From Sclerodactyla briareus (lineage: Eukaryota; Echinodermata; Holothuroidea; Dendrochirotida; Sclerodactylidae), in assembly GCA_026419785.1 (NCBI GenBank), contig JAODTK010005592.1, forward strand, positions 124,001 through 188,000: a DNA stretch of 64,000 nt. Direction: 5' to 3'. Every line of letters starts with the position of its first letter. Positions within the stretch are counted from its first letter, which is position 1. Below the pieces are notes generated by a model. It was given only the letters and a program-made list of their open reading frames with translations. It made no database searches and was not told the origin of the DNA. Made by a program: the position numbers and the translations under genes. Of this stretch, positions 36,050-49,100 are shown piece by piece.

Positions 36050-38440
36050 GGGGTGGGTCATGCAATTGACAAGTGCATAAACTGTTCAGAATACTGTATC
36101 AATAGCCATTTCATTTCAATCACACCAGTCATCAAATGTCTTATTGCTATTTTTAGGGTCAAACTTTTCACACAGCTTTCAAATCACACAGATCTCCCTA
36201 CATTGGTGGGGTTGGGGAATGTCTCACTCTATATGAACCCCCCCCCATTGCCCACCTCCCATAACAAGTATATCTGGCTGCACTATAATAATCCAATAGA
36301 TAAATAGAACAGACAAGATCTTTGTAATTTTCTCGTATATATAAGCCCATGTTGAGACATCTGAATTATGTGGGCTATTTAAATGTTGATCCAGTTGAAT
36401 TCTAGCCAATTGTTTAACATGTTATGATCCTGGCAATCACTTTTCCCAAATAGTTCCCACATCATGTGACATCAACACCAATAGAGAGGCAACTGGGGAA
36501 AAGAATACTCTACAAGACTAACCTCCGCATTTCTGCCTGGGGTAAGGGTAATGCCCTCATTTTTTGCTCAATATCAAAAAATGCCACAATGTTGTGCCCT
36601 TCCTTACTTTTCAGCAGTTTCCTTGAACCCTTGCTTCCTCTTCTTCCTCTTTCCTCCCAACTCACTGCTTTTACAAACACACAACACAGTTATCCCCTCA
36701 TTAGGGCTTGTCCATGCCATCACGCGTAATAAATACCCAAGGTCAGTCCTCCTTCAGTCATTCACAACCTGGAGTGTAACATTTTCCATTCCCAATAGGG
36801 AAGTGTAAACAATCAGATAATCATAAGACTGAGTGACCACAGAGAATAATTGGATTACCTACCCACTCTCAATCCTCTGAGCATTGCCAGTGCCAGGTAC
36901 CATTCCAAATGAATGTCTGACAGGCAGTCCTAAAGTTTATTTATGTGTTTGTTTACTTCTCACTTCTTTGCAGTCCTCACACACACAGCTGGAGAGATCA
37001 ATCCTTTTGAGGAGGATTGGGAATGTGGACCAGTCAAACTGTAGGCTTATTATAGCGTATACCCACCAATGCAGACAGTGTTTGAAGAGGATAATGAGCT
37101 GGGCACATTTGTTCTAATTGAATTCAGCTGGACTTTTCCTGGTGTGCATTTCTGCTGTAAATAACTATTAATGGGAAATTTTGAAGAGCAATCACCGTTT
37201 CCATTAATGTCCACCAAAACTAAATCTTGGCATTCCTCCTCTCACCTCCCTCCCCCTCGAGTAATTAATATACGGCCCCCTCTGGCAGAATTTCCAGTTT
37301 GGTCTACCCCTCCCATCGATATTCATATATCCTATAGAAGTAGATAACCCAGAAGAAACGTATCTTCCTTGCAATTAGGAATTGGTCGATAAATGCATTT
37401 ATGCAAGCTTCAACTAGGGCTACATTTTTCAATTTTCATTAGCTGGCTATGAAACCTGGTGAAGGGGGAGAAGGGGGGGGGGTGCATTAAGAAAGAGGCG
37501 TACCTGCCTTGCAATTTCCCACGCACCCATAGCAACACTGACCACTACTGTGAGTCAGGAGGTACATACATCATACATCATACATCCATCCATAAATTAC
37601 TACATACATACATACATACATACATACATACATCATACATACATACATACTACTAAGCCTGGTCACTGGTGCATCCACTAATTCAGACAATATAAGGAAT
37701 AATAATAAAATGACAATTGAAGATTTGTACTGTCTTCACTGGGGGAATACTGTGTATTGGAAGGGGGAGGGGAGTGGGGATTGGAAGCCACCCAGATTGA
37801 TGAGAGGGCAACACAACACTTTGTGGTCGAAATGTAACACTAAATTAGAGGATGAAGTATACGCAAGAAAGGCGTTTCTGCTTTGCAATTAGGAATTTGT
37901 CAATAAATGCAATTAATGCAGCTTCAAACAGGGCTACATTTTCATTTTTCATAACTCGGAACTCAAAAAACAAATGAAAACCTGGGGGAGGGGGGGGGGG
38001 GGAAATTGCCACCCCCACCCGAGCAACACCACTCCTGTCAGGAGTACATATAGGCTGGTCACTGGGCTAATAATAAAATGGACAATTCAGAATTTGTACT
38101 GTCTTGAGGGAAATATTTGTGCTAGTTCCAATACTCAAACATGGTTGCAGGAATACAACAAAAGGACAAGGGTTTCAGGTGGTTCCAAGAAGTTGTAAGC
38201 TGTCTTCATCACTGGGGGAAATCTTTTTTTGGTTTACTATATGCTTGTGTCTCACTCTGTACATGTTTCTGTTGGCGAGATATAGGACGATTTAGCTGTC
38301 TTACCTTCCACATCCATTGAGAATAGCTTGGTGATAAGAGTATCGTAGTAGGTATGTCATTGACTTTTTTGTTTGTCTTAACAAGAACGCCTTTCCCACC
38401 AATACAAAAAAAGCAGGCAATATCACCAGTCAGAGGTCAT
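36050..38440. other. Intergenic, AT-rich
   Basis: Contains the (CATA)n array, two G runs (37,478-37,486; 37,988-38,002), and a local repeated phrase: GCAATTAGGAATT with TCRATAAATGCA at 37,371-37,401 and 37,887-37,917, together with GCAAGCTTC/GCAGCTTC and AGGGCTACATTTTTC. The last is a diverged duplication spaced about 515 bp. No gene. Confidence 0.5.
37560..37652. repeat. (CATA)n microsatellite
   Basis: CATACATACATA units with a few CATC interruptions, next to a GT/CATC-rich start. Confidence 0.9.
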
Positions 38441-39620
38441 TGAGTCAGAAGGTCAAAGAAGTCCCAAATGAAGAAAAGTGGTCACCAGATGTATTTATCC
38501 CAGACGAACGAAACTTTCCAGTACGACAGTCCTCCAAATGTTTCGTGTGAGATATATTGACGATTTCATATGGTGGCCTTGAATGACCTTTGACCCGATG
38601 ACACCAAAAACAAATAGGGTTCATCCACTTATACATGCTACCCCAGACCCAATTTGAACTTGATAGATACTCCGTTCGTTAGACATCGTGTGACAAGGCT
38701 TTTGAACTTGACCCTCTCGTGACCTTGAATGAACTTTGAACGGGCACCAAAAACAATAGGGCATATCCTCCCCATAGTGAACCCACATACCTAAATTGAA
38801 AATTCATACCAGTTAGCGTACGTTAGATATCGTGCTGACAAGGGGTGTCCACACACCACACATCACACACAAACACACCACACACCACACACAGACACAA
38901 CACACACACACATACGCACGGTGATGACGGCATAGATTCTGTTGCCTTCGGCAGGAATCAAAAACAAGAAAGCCACAAAGGCTTAGTGATTCCTTAGGTT
39001 CTGTCAATTTCCCATAGCCAGACACACGGGACAAATGGGAGATTAGTACCAGCTCATTATGGGCACATAACGTCTGAAAATGTCTATCTTTACCAACCAA
39101 CCTTAAAAGGGTTCTGTACCCTTGGTGTAAGGATAGGCTACACACTAAATTTCAAAGTTTCAGACTCTGAACTCAGTGGGAACCTAGATGACCTCCGACC
39201 TGACCCCAAAACAATAGGGTTCGTGTACTCACATGGGAATCCAAACCAAGAGAGCCTCATTACCCCGCCCTTCTTACCAAAAACAATAGGGTTCCGGTAC
39301 TTCCCCCAAAAGGAAGCGAACACTAATTTCAACTTGATAGAACCAACCATTTGACTTATCGTGTTTACAAGGTTTTCAGAATTTGAACTTCTGGTGTGAC
39401 TTCTCTGACCTGACCCCAAAAATAATGGGGGTCATGTTACTCTCCATGGGGAAAACCACATCCAAGTATGAGCCTTACCTACTCAGACCTGATCAAGTTT
39501 TATGGTTTACAAGCTGGGTGACACACACCACAAAACACAAACACATGACGTGACTGCATAGATTCCTCTGACTCGCAAGGACATCAAAAAAACTTTCTCA
39601 TGATCGCCTGCCATCATTTC
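38440..39620. repeat. Degenerate satellite with CCCCAAAAACAATAGGGTTC motif
   Basis: The motif (A/C)CCAAAAACAATAGGGTTC recurs near 38,602, 38,746, 39,203, 39,278 and, diverged, 39,413. It is accompanied by GACCTTTGACC or GACCTGACCCC, CCAATTTGAACTTGATAGA, and ATCGTGTNNACAAGG phrases. CA-rich simple repeats (38,862-38,915; 39,518-39,548) precede TGACTGCATAGATTCCTCTG-like ends. The same family continues at about 44,100-44,690. Non-coding and strongly diverged. Confidence 0.65.
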
Positions 39621-39979
39621 GGGTGTAGAAGAAGTATTATCATTAAAACAAATTGTCGAATTCATCTATATGACCTTTGACCGCAATTCCTGAAAACCAA
39701 AAAAAAAAAAACACTGGTCAATGGTAACCTGACCAACAAACATTTGTCCAAGCCAGGGGCGGCGGCGGGGGCGGGGCGTTCGGGGGGGGGGGGGACGGCG
39801 GCCCCCAATATTTTCGGTTGGGGGGAGCAATGCATTTTGTCCCCCCCCCCCAATATTTGAGCTCGACTGTTTTTTCGCTGAACACTGTATACGACAGATA
39901 CAGCAGTAACCGTTGTTTAAAACAGATGCATTGATGACCTACATGACGAGTTGCGTGAATTATGCTGCTCAATTTTCGA

Positions 39980-42900
39980 ATTTTTGCGCGCTGCGCGTGG
40001 GTATTTCATGCGCCGGTAGGTTCAGACATGATGGGCCTATGAAGAAATATGAGGGTTCCTTCAACAGAAAATGCCTGCGATTACTCTGGGTTGTATTGTT
40101 GAAATTCTCTCCCCATTCGTTTGCTTAAGACCGGCTTTACCAGCTTTGGTGTGTTGCTACTTCATTGGAACGTTTGTCGATTCCTGCTACGGGATCAGTA
40201 ATTTAAGAAACAATACTAAACATCAAATCGATACCGGATTGGGGGGGACATCACCATCAAATCCCCCCCCCCCACTTTTTGACTCTCGATTGAAGACGAA
40301 AGTTACATGTCCGTTTACACAGGTACCGTATCGTTAAGTGGATGTTGTGGGCTGAAAAATATTGAGAAAGCAGCCTCACAAAGACCACAGGGGTCTTCAT
40401 CCAACCCGAAGTGTCCAAAGTTCGCGCGCTGCGCGCGCAAACTGGACCTGTAACAGTTCCTTCTATAGTGTTGTGAGCGATGCATTTTTGTGAAGTATAT
40501 TCTGGCTGAGATGAAGCTTTTGTGCACGTTTTCTTCATTCAGAAAATAAGTGGCCCTTCTATTTGTTGTTTTTAAACAATTAAAGGTAGATTCGGGCGTT
40601 GGCGTCCGTCGTTGGCATACGAGGGGATGTGGAGTAGACGCTCCAACCACATTATGGTTAGGTAAAAAGCAAGTTTGCGCGCGAGGAACAACCGATGGGC
40701 AAAGGAATAGGCACAAAAGTTCAGGCATAAAACCTGCCAAAAGTGGATAAAGGCCCACCAATGTCAGCCAGATTGCCGATTTATCTTGTCCAAAGCCCGA
40801 TGATTGAGCAAAAATTTGTCACTCTTGTCAGTTGGATGTTGTGATTTTATCGATGTTCAAAAAATGCAAAAACTCCTCCCGTTTCGGTATCCTGATGGAA
40901 TTGTTTCGCTGTCAGTCTGTAGACCACGTGCACGGTAGCTATGAGAGATACGTGAAAAATATTGAGTGCACAATTTTTAATTCTGGGACTAAGTTTACAA
41001 ATAGTATTCCTAGAATTCGACTTTCGAGCCAGCGGTGAAGGATCGATAGAAGATGCACTTCAATTTGAAAAATACATATATTGCACTTCAATTTCAACAA
41101 AAAAAGTCCGGGGGTCCATGACGAAACGAAGACAGCAAAACAATTGTGCAGCGCATCGAGATAGTCCATACATTGTAATGCGCTATATAGGAACGAATAT
41201 GTTATTTTAACAAAAACCGGGAAAGAAAGTATAATTTAGCAAAGATGGCGAAGCATTTTCTTTGAATCATAGACTACACGGAAACCATGCGAACCTAGAG
41301 CCAAAACTTTTCAAAAGGGACGGGTGAACACTTGACTGCTGAGGACCCTCTCAAAGGGCCTAATAAATGTTAGCCCCTGCCTAGCAGAAAGGTCACGGCC
41401 ATGCTGCCGACAGAGTGGAAACATAAATATAGGACCTCAGGGGACGGATTTAAGTTTTCCTTCCTTTCTGCAACATGAAATCACATGGCACTTACTAATA
41501 TAATTTCGCAGGGCGAACTACCTTCACCCATAAACAAATTTGAGCTACCACCCAGTCGGGACAGAGTAACGAGGCTAAATGAGTTTGTTCCAAGTCATTA
41601 TATGTGGAAATCCAAATGCTTTGCACTCTGATCAGCCTTACCAAATGCGTATAGCCATTTGAAGAGCGCCTAAGTTATTCGGAGATGAAAAATTCGGGCA
41701 AAAATTGACAATACGTCGGGGAGAAACTGGACAGAAAAAGGACAAGTGAAGAAAATGCCCAAAATGGCTGCTGACTAGCCTGAATTTCCAATCAAAGCCG
41801 GAAAAACATTGCAATTTTTTTCAGAAAATCATTAATTGTAAATCCAAACTGCTTTGGCTTCTGGCTCAGACATACCCAAATGCGTAGCCCTGTGAAGAGC
41901 GCAAAGTTATTCTGAGATGAAAAATTCGGGCAAATTGACAATATCGGGGAAAATCTGACAGAAAAAGGCAAAAGTGAAGGAAATGCCCAAAATGGTATGC
42001 TGACTGGCCTGAATGTTCAATCAAACGCCCGAAAAAACATTTGCAATTTTTTTTTCGCGCGCTTCGCGCGGGGCTGCTTTTCGGGTCGTTAGGCAAAACA
42101 GTTCTGCCAAAAGGAAGGGTCAGTACGCCTAGGCCAGTTCATCAGCACTTTATCCTTTCGAATTATTATTCTGCAGTCTCGCCTACGAATGCATGAGGAA
42201 CACATTGTTCACTGATTGCTTCAAACAAGCTGGCACTGGCATCACATGGCTTTGCATAATAGTCAAGGGGCATGTCCTGGCTGAAAGTTGAGGGTCCCAG
42301 GTGATCAAGAGTGAAAACACGTAGTATGGAGGACTTTCCAAAAAGTGGGGATCAACGGGGAACCCAACAAAGACTGCGGCCCTTGGATTGGAAAGCGAGT
42401 GCTCGGAATTTGAATCGACATGGCCAAAAGTGCCTGAATTTTCAATGGCGTTTTTCTACCCGGCGTTGTGAATATGCGATGTAATGCTTCGAATCATTTT
42501 TTCACTCGAAAATTTCAGCGATGGTAGTCTTCGATGACTGACTGGTAAAATTCGGCGAAATATTCACTGCCTGATTGGAATGGTCCCGAAGCCTATGGCT
42601 TTCCCAGGAACCGTGGGGGCCAGCCCCCTGGATCCCACGCAAACCGAAGCCAGGAGTAATAAAAAATACCATTGTGATATGTGGTAAATCATCTTAGTAT
42701 GCCAATGACAACTTTCTCGTCTGTCTCTTACTCAAATCACACAATGTAGATGGGTGCTAAGAGTCGGCAAGTGCCGTTCCGGCGATCTGGAGGGTATGGA
42801 AAGGTTAACATCTTCGGTGTACGCATCGCGACCAACCAATGGTGGCGCTCCGCTCAGTTGGTCAGTTGATTCATGTGTCCCCCCCCCCACTTCTCGAAAC

Positions 42901-43450
42901 GGATCGACGCAAATGTGCACGGTGCACATACTATAACTATGAGGCCACACGGTGCGGCCATCGGATGGCCATTCGGCCGGGGAACGCCACCAATTGCGTT
43001 ATAAAAAAGACATTCAAAATTCAGTGAAGAAGGGTAAGTCCAAATTTGCCCTGAATTAATTCGATGGATGACCCCAGTTAACTTTGTTGGTTAATGTAGG
43101 GAAGAAGGTTGGCAGGCTATGGGGTGATCTAACCACCTGGCGGGACCTGTGATTTTTTTGGCATATATGTGGTTTGGCTTTTCGCAATTATAAAATAGAG
43201 TATTCAGCAATAAGTCATGGGTGTGACCACTTGTTGGAAGTTGGGTGCGTGCATGGTACACATACTAAGGGGGCGGGCACACAGTGCGGGGGGGAACTCC
43301 TGAAATAGCCGTAGAAGATTCGGCCGTGACGCCACAAATTCGTTCAAGGACATGATTCAAAATTCAGGTGGGATAAGTCTATATCCAGGATTCTGCTGAC
43401 TTTTCGATGGAATTCAAAATGCAATTTTCGGGGCGCGCTCCTCGCGCAGT
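39980..43450. repeat. Recurring CGCG hairpins and internal duplications
   Basis: Four short GC hairpins of the form GCGCGCTNCGCGC occur after T-rich or AATTTT runs at 39,986-39,997, 40,423-40,438, 42,056-42,070 and 43,430-43,447. Within the interval, about 235 bp is duplicated in tandem (units about 41,610-41,845 and 41,846-42,080, sharing CCAAATGCGTA, GAGATGAAAAATTCGGGC and AAAATGCCCAAAATGG). A second pair (about 42,910-43,080 and 43,240-43,410) shares GCACATACTA, CACACGGTGCG-like and ATTCAAAATTCAG blocks. I see no coding sequence. It may be one large non-autonomous element or several, and no end pair was established. Confidence 0.6.
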
Positions 43451-44099
43451 TGCGTTTTACTTCTGTGTTAGACTCATTTGGCCACCTTTCCTAGCCCCAA
43501 TTGAAATGTCCCTCCTACGCGCCTGTGTTCCGCAAAGAATACAAAATGTGGGCCGTAATCTTTGAATAAAAACACATGGCTAAGTGCTAGGCCCGAGAGC
43601 CGGGGGTGGTCAGGGAGCAGTGCAATGGTCGTTGGTCAATTGGATAAAAAAACCTGCAAATCGCGCGAACGTAGTGGGTGTTGCCTTTGCCCTTCCATTG
43701 CTTCTCTCATTGCTCTCATGACCGTAACCCCCTCACTTTGCATCGTATTTTAGAATATCACAATCACAGCAGAAACCTAAACAGCTCACCTTGAAATTGA
43801 TCTCTGAGGAAATGATTTTTGGAGCACCTTACCCTAAAATAACAAAATTGTTATGCAATTTCAGAATGATGCTTACTGTCCCATAAGGCACGGGAAGTGC
43901 CGTTTCTCCTGCAATCTGGGTGAATCTGTCAAACGGATAATCCTGTAGCCCTACGCGCCCCAACCTAATTGTGCGCTCGCTTAGATAGGTATTCATCTTG
44001 TCCGTCCCCCCCCCCCCGCAATCGCCACACAACACTCGCCGCCCTTGTTCCAATCTAATTCACTAAAAAAAAATCTAAATGACTGTTTAGTTTCCTAGT

Positions 44100-44690
44100 A
44101 TGGGCATTGAAGTAAGTTAATGGCATATATGTAAACTAACGTTACCATAAAGCCAAGAGCTCAGTGATTTCTTGACTCATTCCAGACACCTAGAAACCAA
44201 CACAGGACAAATGGAAAATTGACATGCTGACAATTTCCCACTTTCCTGTGAAAAATGATAGAAGTAATAAGGTCCTGTCCTTCTATAAGAAACTACACCT
44301 AACTTATTTAGACTAAACATTTTAAAGCTACACACTAAACTTATTTAGACTAAACATTTCAAACTTTATCCTATCATATTTACAAGGATTTTCCACCATC
44401 GACCTCTGTTGACCCCTCACCCGACCCCAAACTGATGGCGCTCATGTAATATCCTCATGGTGAGGCCCACATACTGATTACTATCACATCCATCAGGGTG
44501 GTCAAGTTATCATTTTTGCAAGTTAATTTGGCAAAAAAATTGTTTTTTCAAAAATTTCAAATCCTAGACCCAAATCCATCCCGTATTAAGGGTCGAAATT
44601 AATTGTGTTTAAACGCCGGGCATAACAAACATCATACATACACATACTAACATGACTGCATGGATTCCTCCGACTTTCTCAAGGAATCAG
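44100..44690. repeat. Second locus of the same degenerate satellite
   Basis: Shares with 38,440-39,620 the phrases GACAAATGGAAAATTGACATG-like, ATATTTACAAGGATTTTC, GACCCCAAACTGATGGCGCT and the end CATGACTGCATGGATTCCTC. It contains a local duplication of about 40 bp (44,291-44,361, sharing AACTTATTTAGACTAAACAT). Non-coding. Confidence 0.5.
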
Positions 44691-45380
44691 AATTTGACAC
44701 ATGCCAAAAAACACAACTTTTAAACGATCCATGCGAGGTCGAGATTGAATCCGAACCAGAACTTGTATGCGATATCTTACTTTTAAATTCAAAGGCGGGT
44801 CGGCCAGACGTTAGAATGAAATGTGTTTTCAGGTCGTTTTTATTTTATTTATTAGTCTACTCAGACAGAAAGTGTAATTAGAGGAATTTTACAATCTACG
44901 AAACGAACTTTCTATTTATCTTACCAATGTTATGAAAGAATTCGAATAGATAAATTGTTTTAAACGAACAGTAGTACATAATAAGTAATGATGTCCAATG
45001 AATATAGTGAGTAATAAGGACTTGACAAATATTACTAGCCCATCAAAATAGGGCACGAAATGATTGTTCACAATTAGGAGGTTTAACAACTACTTTCGTA
45101 ATGATTTTATAAGTTTCTCATTTATTAGGATTTCTATAATCTGACAAAACAACAGAGTCCGCGGTTGTAACATGCAAAATGATCTGTATTAAATGCTTGA
45201 ACAAATCCATGAGAATGCAGAACGCGCCCCCAAACCTGTGGAACTACATGGTAGTGGAAGAAAGTCATAAATGCAAAAACAGTTGGCAATTTCTTTTTGT
45301 CCGTGTCACAATTCCCATTTTTTGAGCTGCACAATAACCACCGATGTGTGGACCTCCTTAAAATGTGACACATGCTCATT

Positions 45381-46110
45381 TTACTACCAGGCGCCAAGTA
45401 ATCACCAGAGACAATTTTGAACCTCTTTAACGGTACTTGCCAATTGGGAGTACATGGCGACTCTCTTACCCATGGCGAGTACCAGTCCGGGAGGCACCAC
45501 CCAGCTGTATATCCACCTGGCTGCTCCCCCCTTCCTCCCCCTGGACGGGCACCCCCCCCCCCCCCCACCCCCGACTCACTCCACCCCTCCCCAGCCAACT
45601 CCCCAGGTAGATACCTGCAAGGATTACATAAGACAGAGCTAGGGCCCGTCATGCGGAAGGGCCACGCCCACTGTCTGTACTTATACAGAATGGGGTGGAC
45701 AGCCCCCTGGTAGCCAGCAACAGCCCACTGGGTACTGTGATACTGGACAGGAGTCCTCCCCGCATTAACCCAAGGAGTAGCAGAGGTGGGGTAGGGGGTG
45801 GGGGTCTCCCTCATCCCCCACAGGTGCTGTCCTATGCCTCCCCAGGATGTAGAATGGAGCTGAAACAACTCGACCATGCTGGATACCTCTGTTTGGACAA
45901 AGACAAAACCCGGCGATTTAACCAGCTCCCACCATGAAATGGCTCACAAGCAACTCCCGATTACAACAATGGTAATGTTTCGTCGCTGGGCCGGGCCGCT
46001 CTTGCCATGTTTGATGTTTATTTATAAGAAAAGAAATCTGGTCATCATCAGGAAGGATAATGTACTTATTGCCCACCCACCCTGCTCCACCCTAACTGAT
46101 GACCCCAGGT
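45381..46110 (+). CDS. Candidate unassigned exon, GC- and proline-rich
   Basis: A GC-rich island on the plus strand in AT-rich surroundings. Read with occasional frame changes, it gives HLAAPPFLPLDGHPPPPP, NGVDSPLVASNSPLGTVILD, RMELKQLDHAGYLCLDKDKT-RRFN, then NGSQATPDYNNGNVSSLGRA and ALAMFDV. These are coding-like strings rich in P, G, S and N. It lies between a plausible acceptor (TTTACTACCAG, 45,370-45,380) and donor (ACCCCAG|GTAACG, 46,110). RCC2 in this window has about one slip per 130 coding bases, so a real exon here would be expected to look broken. I cannot name a family. A 247-residue minus-strand open frame over the same island (45,134-45,877) is the competing reading. Confidence 0.28.
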
Positions 46111-49100
46111 AACGCACTGGCCAGTTCGTATCCCTCTCATGTGAATTTTAATCGCCTCTACCTCCTAAAGAACCTATCAAGTCCTCCTTTAGACATGTTA
46201 TACAATGGGAGGGTGACCAGAAGGTCCCCTTTATGCATAAGATCTGGATGAAGGTGGAGTTTCTTATTCCTAAGGATCAACCAAATTCAAGCTTCACGCA
46301 CATCATAGGTTTAAGAACTCCTAAATGAAAAACATGCTATAGATGGCGCTATTTCACTTCAAAACCTATGGAACCCATCCTTCTTCTGACATGTAGTGTT
46401 GCTGCGGTGTTTGACCAAATGATATACCCCATATGTCGGAAGAGCTGAACAGAGGACGTATGACAATAGAGATCATCATATTACCTATGTATTGGCTCTT
46501 GTAGCTCTCTTTCCTCCGGGAACACGCACATAGATGGCGCTATGCCATCTTATACTTTGATAGCTGCACTGAAAGCTGGTGAAGCTGACCAAGGCACTAC
46601 TGTGATTGGTTAGCACAGAAAGTGGGAACAATCGTTGGTAATTTCCTAAATCTGCCAGCTACACATGTGTATTTTAATAATATACAGGTTTTTCCACGAC
46701 AGAAGACAGTACACCATCCCATTCCCTTAGTCTGTCCCCTCTGACACGAGTGGGATCTACCACATAATTTGACAGTAAACCCACATAATGAACCCAGACC
46801 CATGGAGGCTATATCTTCATATATATGGATGGCCTGTTGTAGCTTGTCGCCATAGCAACACACACCGAACGGCTGACAAGGGCTGCTGACTGGGACATTC
46901 CACTAAGTTTTTTTAGTACAGAATCAGTAATCACTAAAATGGCTTGAATAGGAAAGAGATCATTAGCAGCCGCCTGTACAACACTCCTCTTTAAAACAAT
47001 ACCCCTGATCACGCAAAAGGAGAGCGTCAAAGTTGAACACCAATATATTTGTTGTACAAATAAATAGTGATCCTCGGAGCCAAAGCAAAAAAAAAGAGAA
47101 CAGATTTGAACCTATTGGTGATGGTGAGAATAAATGCCCATTGATCATTTTGAAAATGTTAAGCCTAGCTTCTCCTGTGAATTCTGATTGGCAGATTCCT
47201 GTCACATGACCATCTGCAACAAATAGCCATCTCAACCTGGGACCCACAGACCCCCCTATGGGTTCCCTGAAATTGATTAGGGGGTCTGGTGAGGGCAGAG
47301 CATCCTCCTAGGGCCCTTGAAAAGGGGTTTAAAGTCCATTCAGCCTTTATTTCATGTCCTCCTCTCCAGCCACGTAGCTTCCCATACTGTAAATCTAACA
47401 TATTGACTGATATAGAAAACTATGATTGAAAAAAAAATCAGTTGAATCGATAGCATATGGGTCGAAAATTTGTAATTTTTGTGGAATAAGCCCTGTTGTG
47501 ATTCATTACAGAGAAGGGGGGGGGGATGATTAAGAATAGTGTGTCAAGGTCATGAGGGAACGATGGCAGTTCAACGTTGAACGTACAGTGTGCAGAACAT
47601 CTTTTGAAACTCACCTGCCAAAAAATTACAATCCTACCAACACAAAACTGCACAGATGCCCCCCATACTTATCAACAATAACATCCGAAAACATGGGATG
47701 AATTGGTTGCGTTTTCAAATGGTGGTGAGAGTTTGAAATGAGCCATAACGACATCGCAATGGGGAATCGTGTCTATTCCCCGAACTGTTCAGTGGTGAAC
47801 ATGCGCACTTACAAACCACAAACTGGCTTATAGGTATCTGTGGTGAAGCATATACATTTGTTGTATTTGGCAGGCTTTCTTTTTAAATGCACAGACTGAT
47901 CACCAATTTTCCCAACATGATTCTCTTTAATATGATCATCAACATTTGAACTTTTGAGCAATATGAATTCTTTTTCAAAAGAGGCAAAGTTTGAATATAC
48001 ATTCATTTTACTATTATAACTACACCTGGCAAATAATAGACAATGCTCAAAAACCATCCTGAGGTATACTATCCAAACTAATTTTGTATTGGCAGATCCA
48101 GTTTGCTGGTCAATCACAATCATATATGAATTCGATACAACAATTCTTTGTTGTGACCCATGCAAACGCTGCCGTAGCTTCTCTGCCTAGTTTTCTTCCC
48201 AGTCGATACGCCTCTCTAATCAGTATTTCCTGTCAATCTTCTCAACGTGCAGTCACCAGCATATCTGAGCACGTATACCATCTTGGCGAGAGAACAAAAC
48301 TTCTGCTCAGTGACATAAAGTAAAATTCTAGAGCAACACCTAAAATAAATTGCCTACAAAACAAATTGCACTAGAGGTATAGAGGTTCCTCCTACCTGTG
48401 AGGGGGACGAGCCGATATTTTATTCAACCTAATAAAAAAACCAACAACACAAAACTATTACAGTACACGTATTGATAACTTGGTCCCTTCATGACCCGCG
48501 TCCGTTTTTTTCTTTTACCACCTCGCTTCTCAACGTACAGTCAACTTTTCTTCCTCCTCATTTTGAATATTCATACAAAAAAAAAACACCCCGCAAAATT
48601 GTGCTGATTATACGCAATACAACGTGACCAAAGAGAATGAGGTACTTAGTTTCGACAAAGCCGATAGCTATTATAGTAATGAAAGATTACCCTGTTTATC
48701 CTAGACATTTTGCAGAGAGCGCAATTGTTCATTGCAACAGATTTGTTCGAATAAATAACCAAATCAGACTATTCCAATCTGACCACCAATGAAATACACC
48801 TTATGAAGAAACTCATAAGCAACTAGTATAGAGATCATATCTTAAAAGGCTTTTTTTCTATGAACCTTAGTATTAGCAAAATAATTTGATGGATGACAAC
48901 ATGCTTGTGCTTCCAAGAGCCTGATGGACTGGCTGGTGCTAGAATCACAGTACATGAGATAGCGTGCATTCCACATAAGGAGCTGCTAACTTGGGGTTAA
49001 TGACACTGAAGCCTATCTATAACAAAATCATTTATCACATCAATGGGCCCAGCTCACCTAGAAGCATAACACGTGAATCTTCTGACGATGTCATACACAA

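Noticed and set aside
39755-42632. CCAGGGGCGGCGG at 39,755 paired with CAGCCCCCTGG near 42,622 as ends of one hAT element
   Set aside because: Only about seven bases agree and no flanking duplication is visible.
45134-45877. 247-residue open frame on the minus strand, the longest in the window
   Set aside because: Its composition (long Gly/Pro tract from a C run, no recognisable domain) and the stronger coding look of the plus strand suggest a shadow frame in GC-rich DNA.
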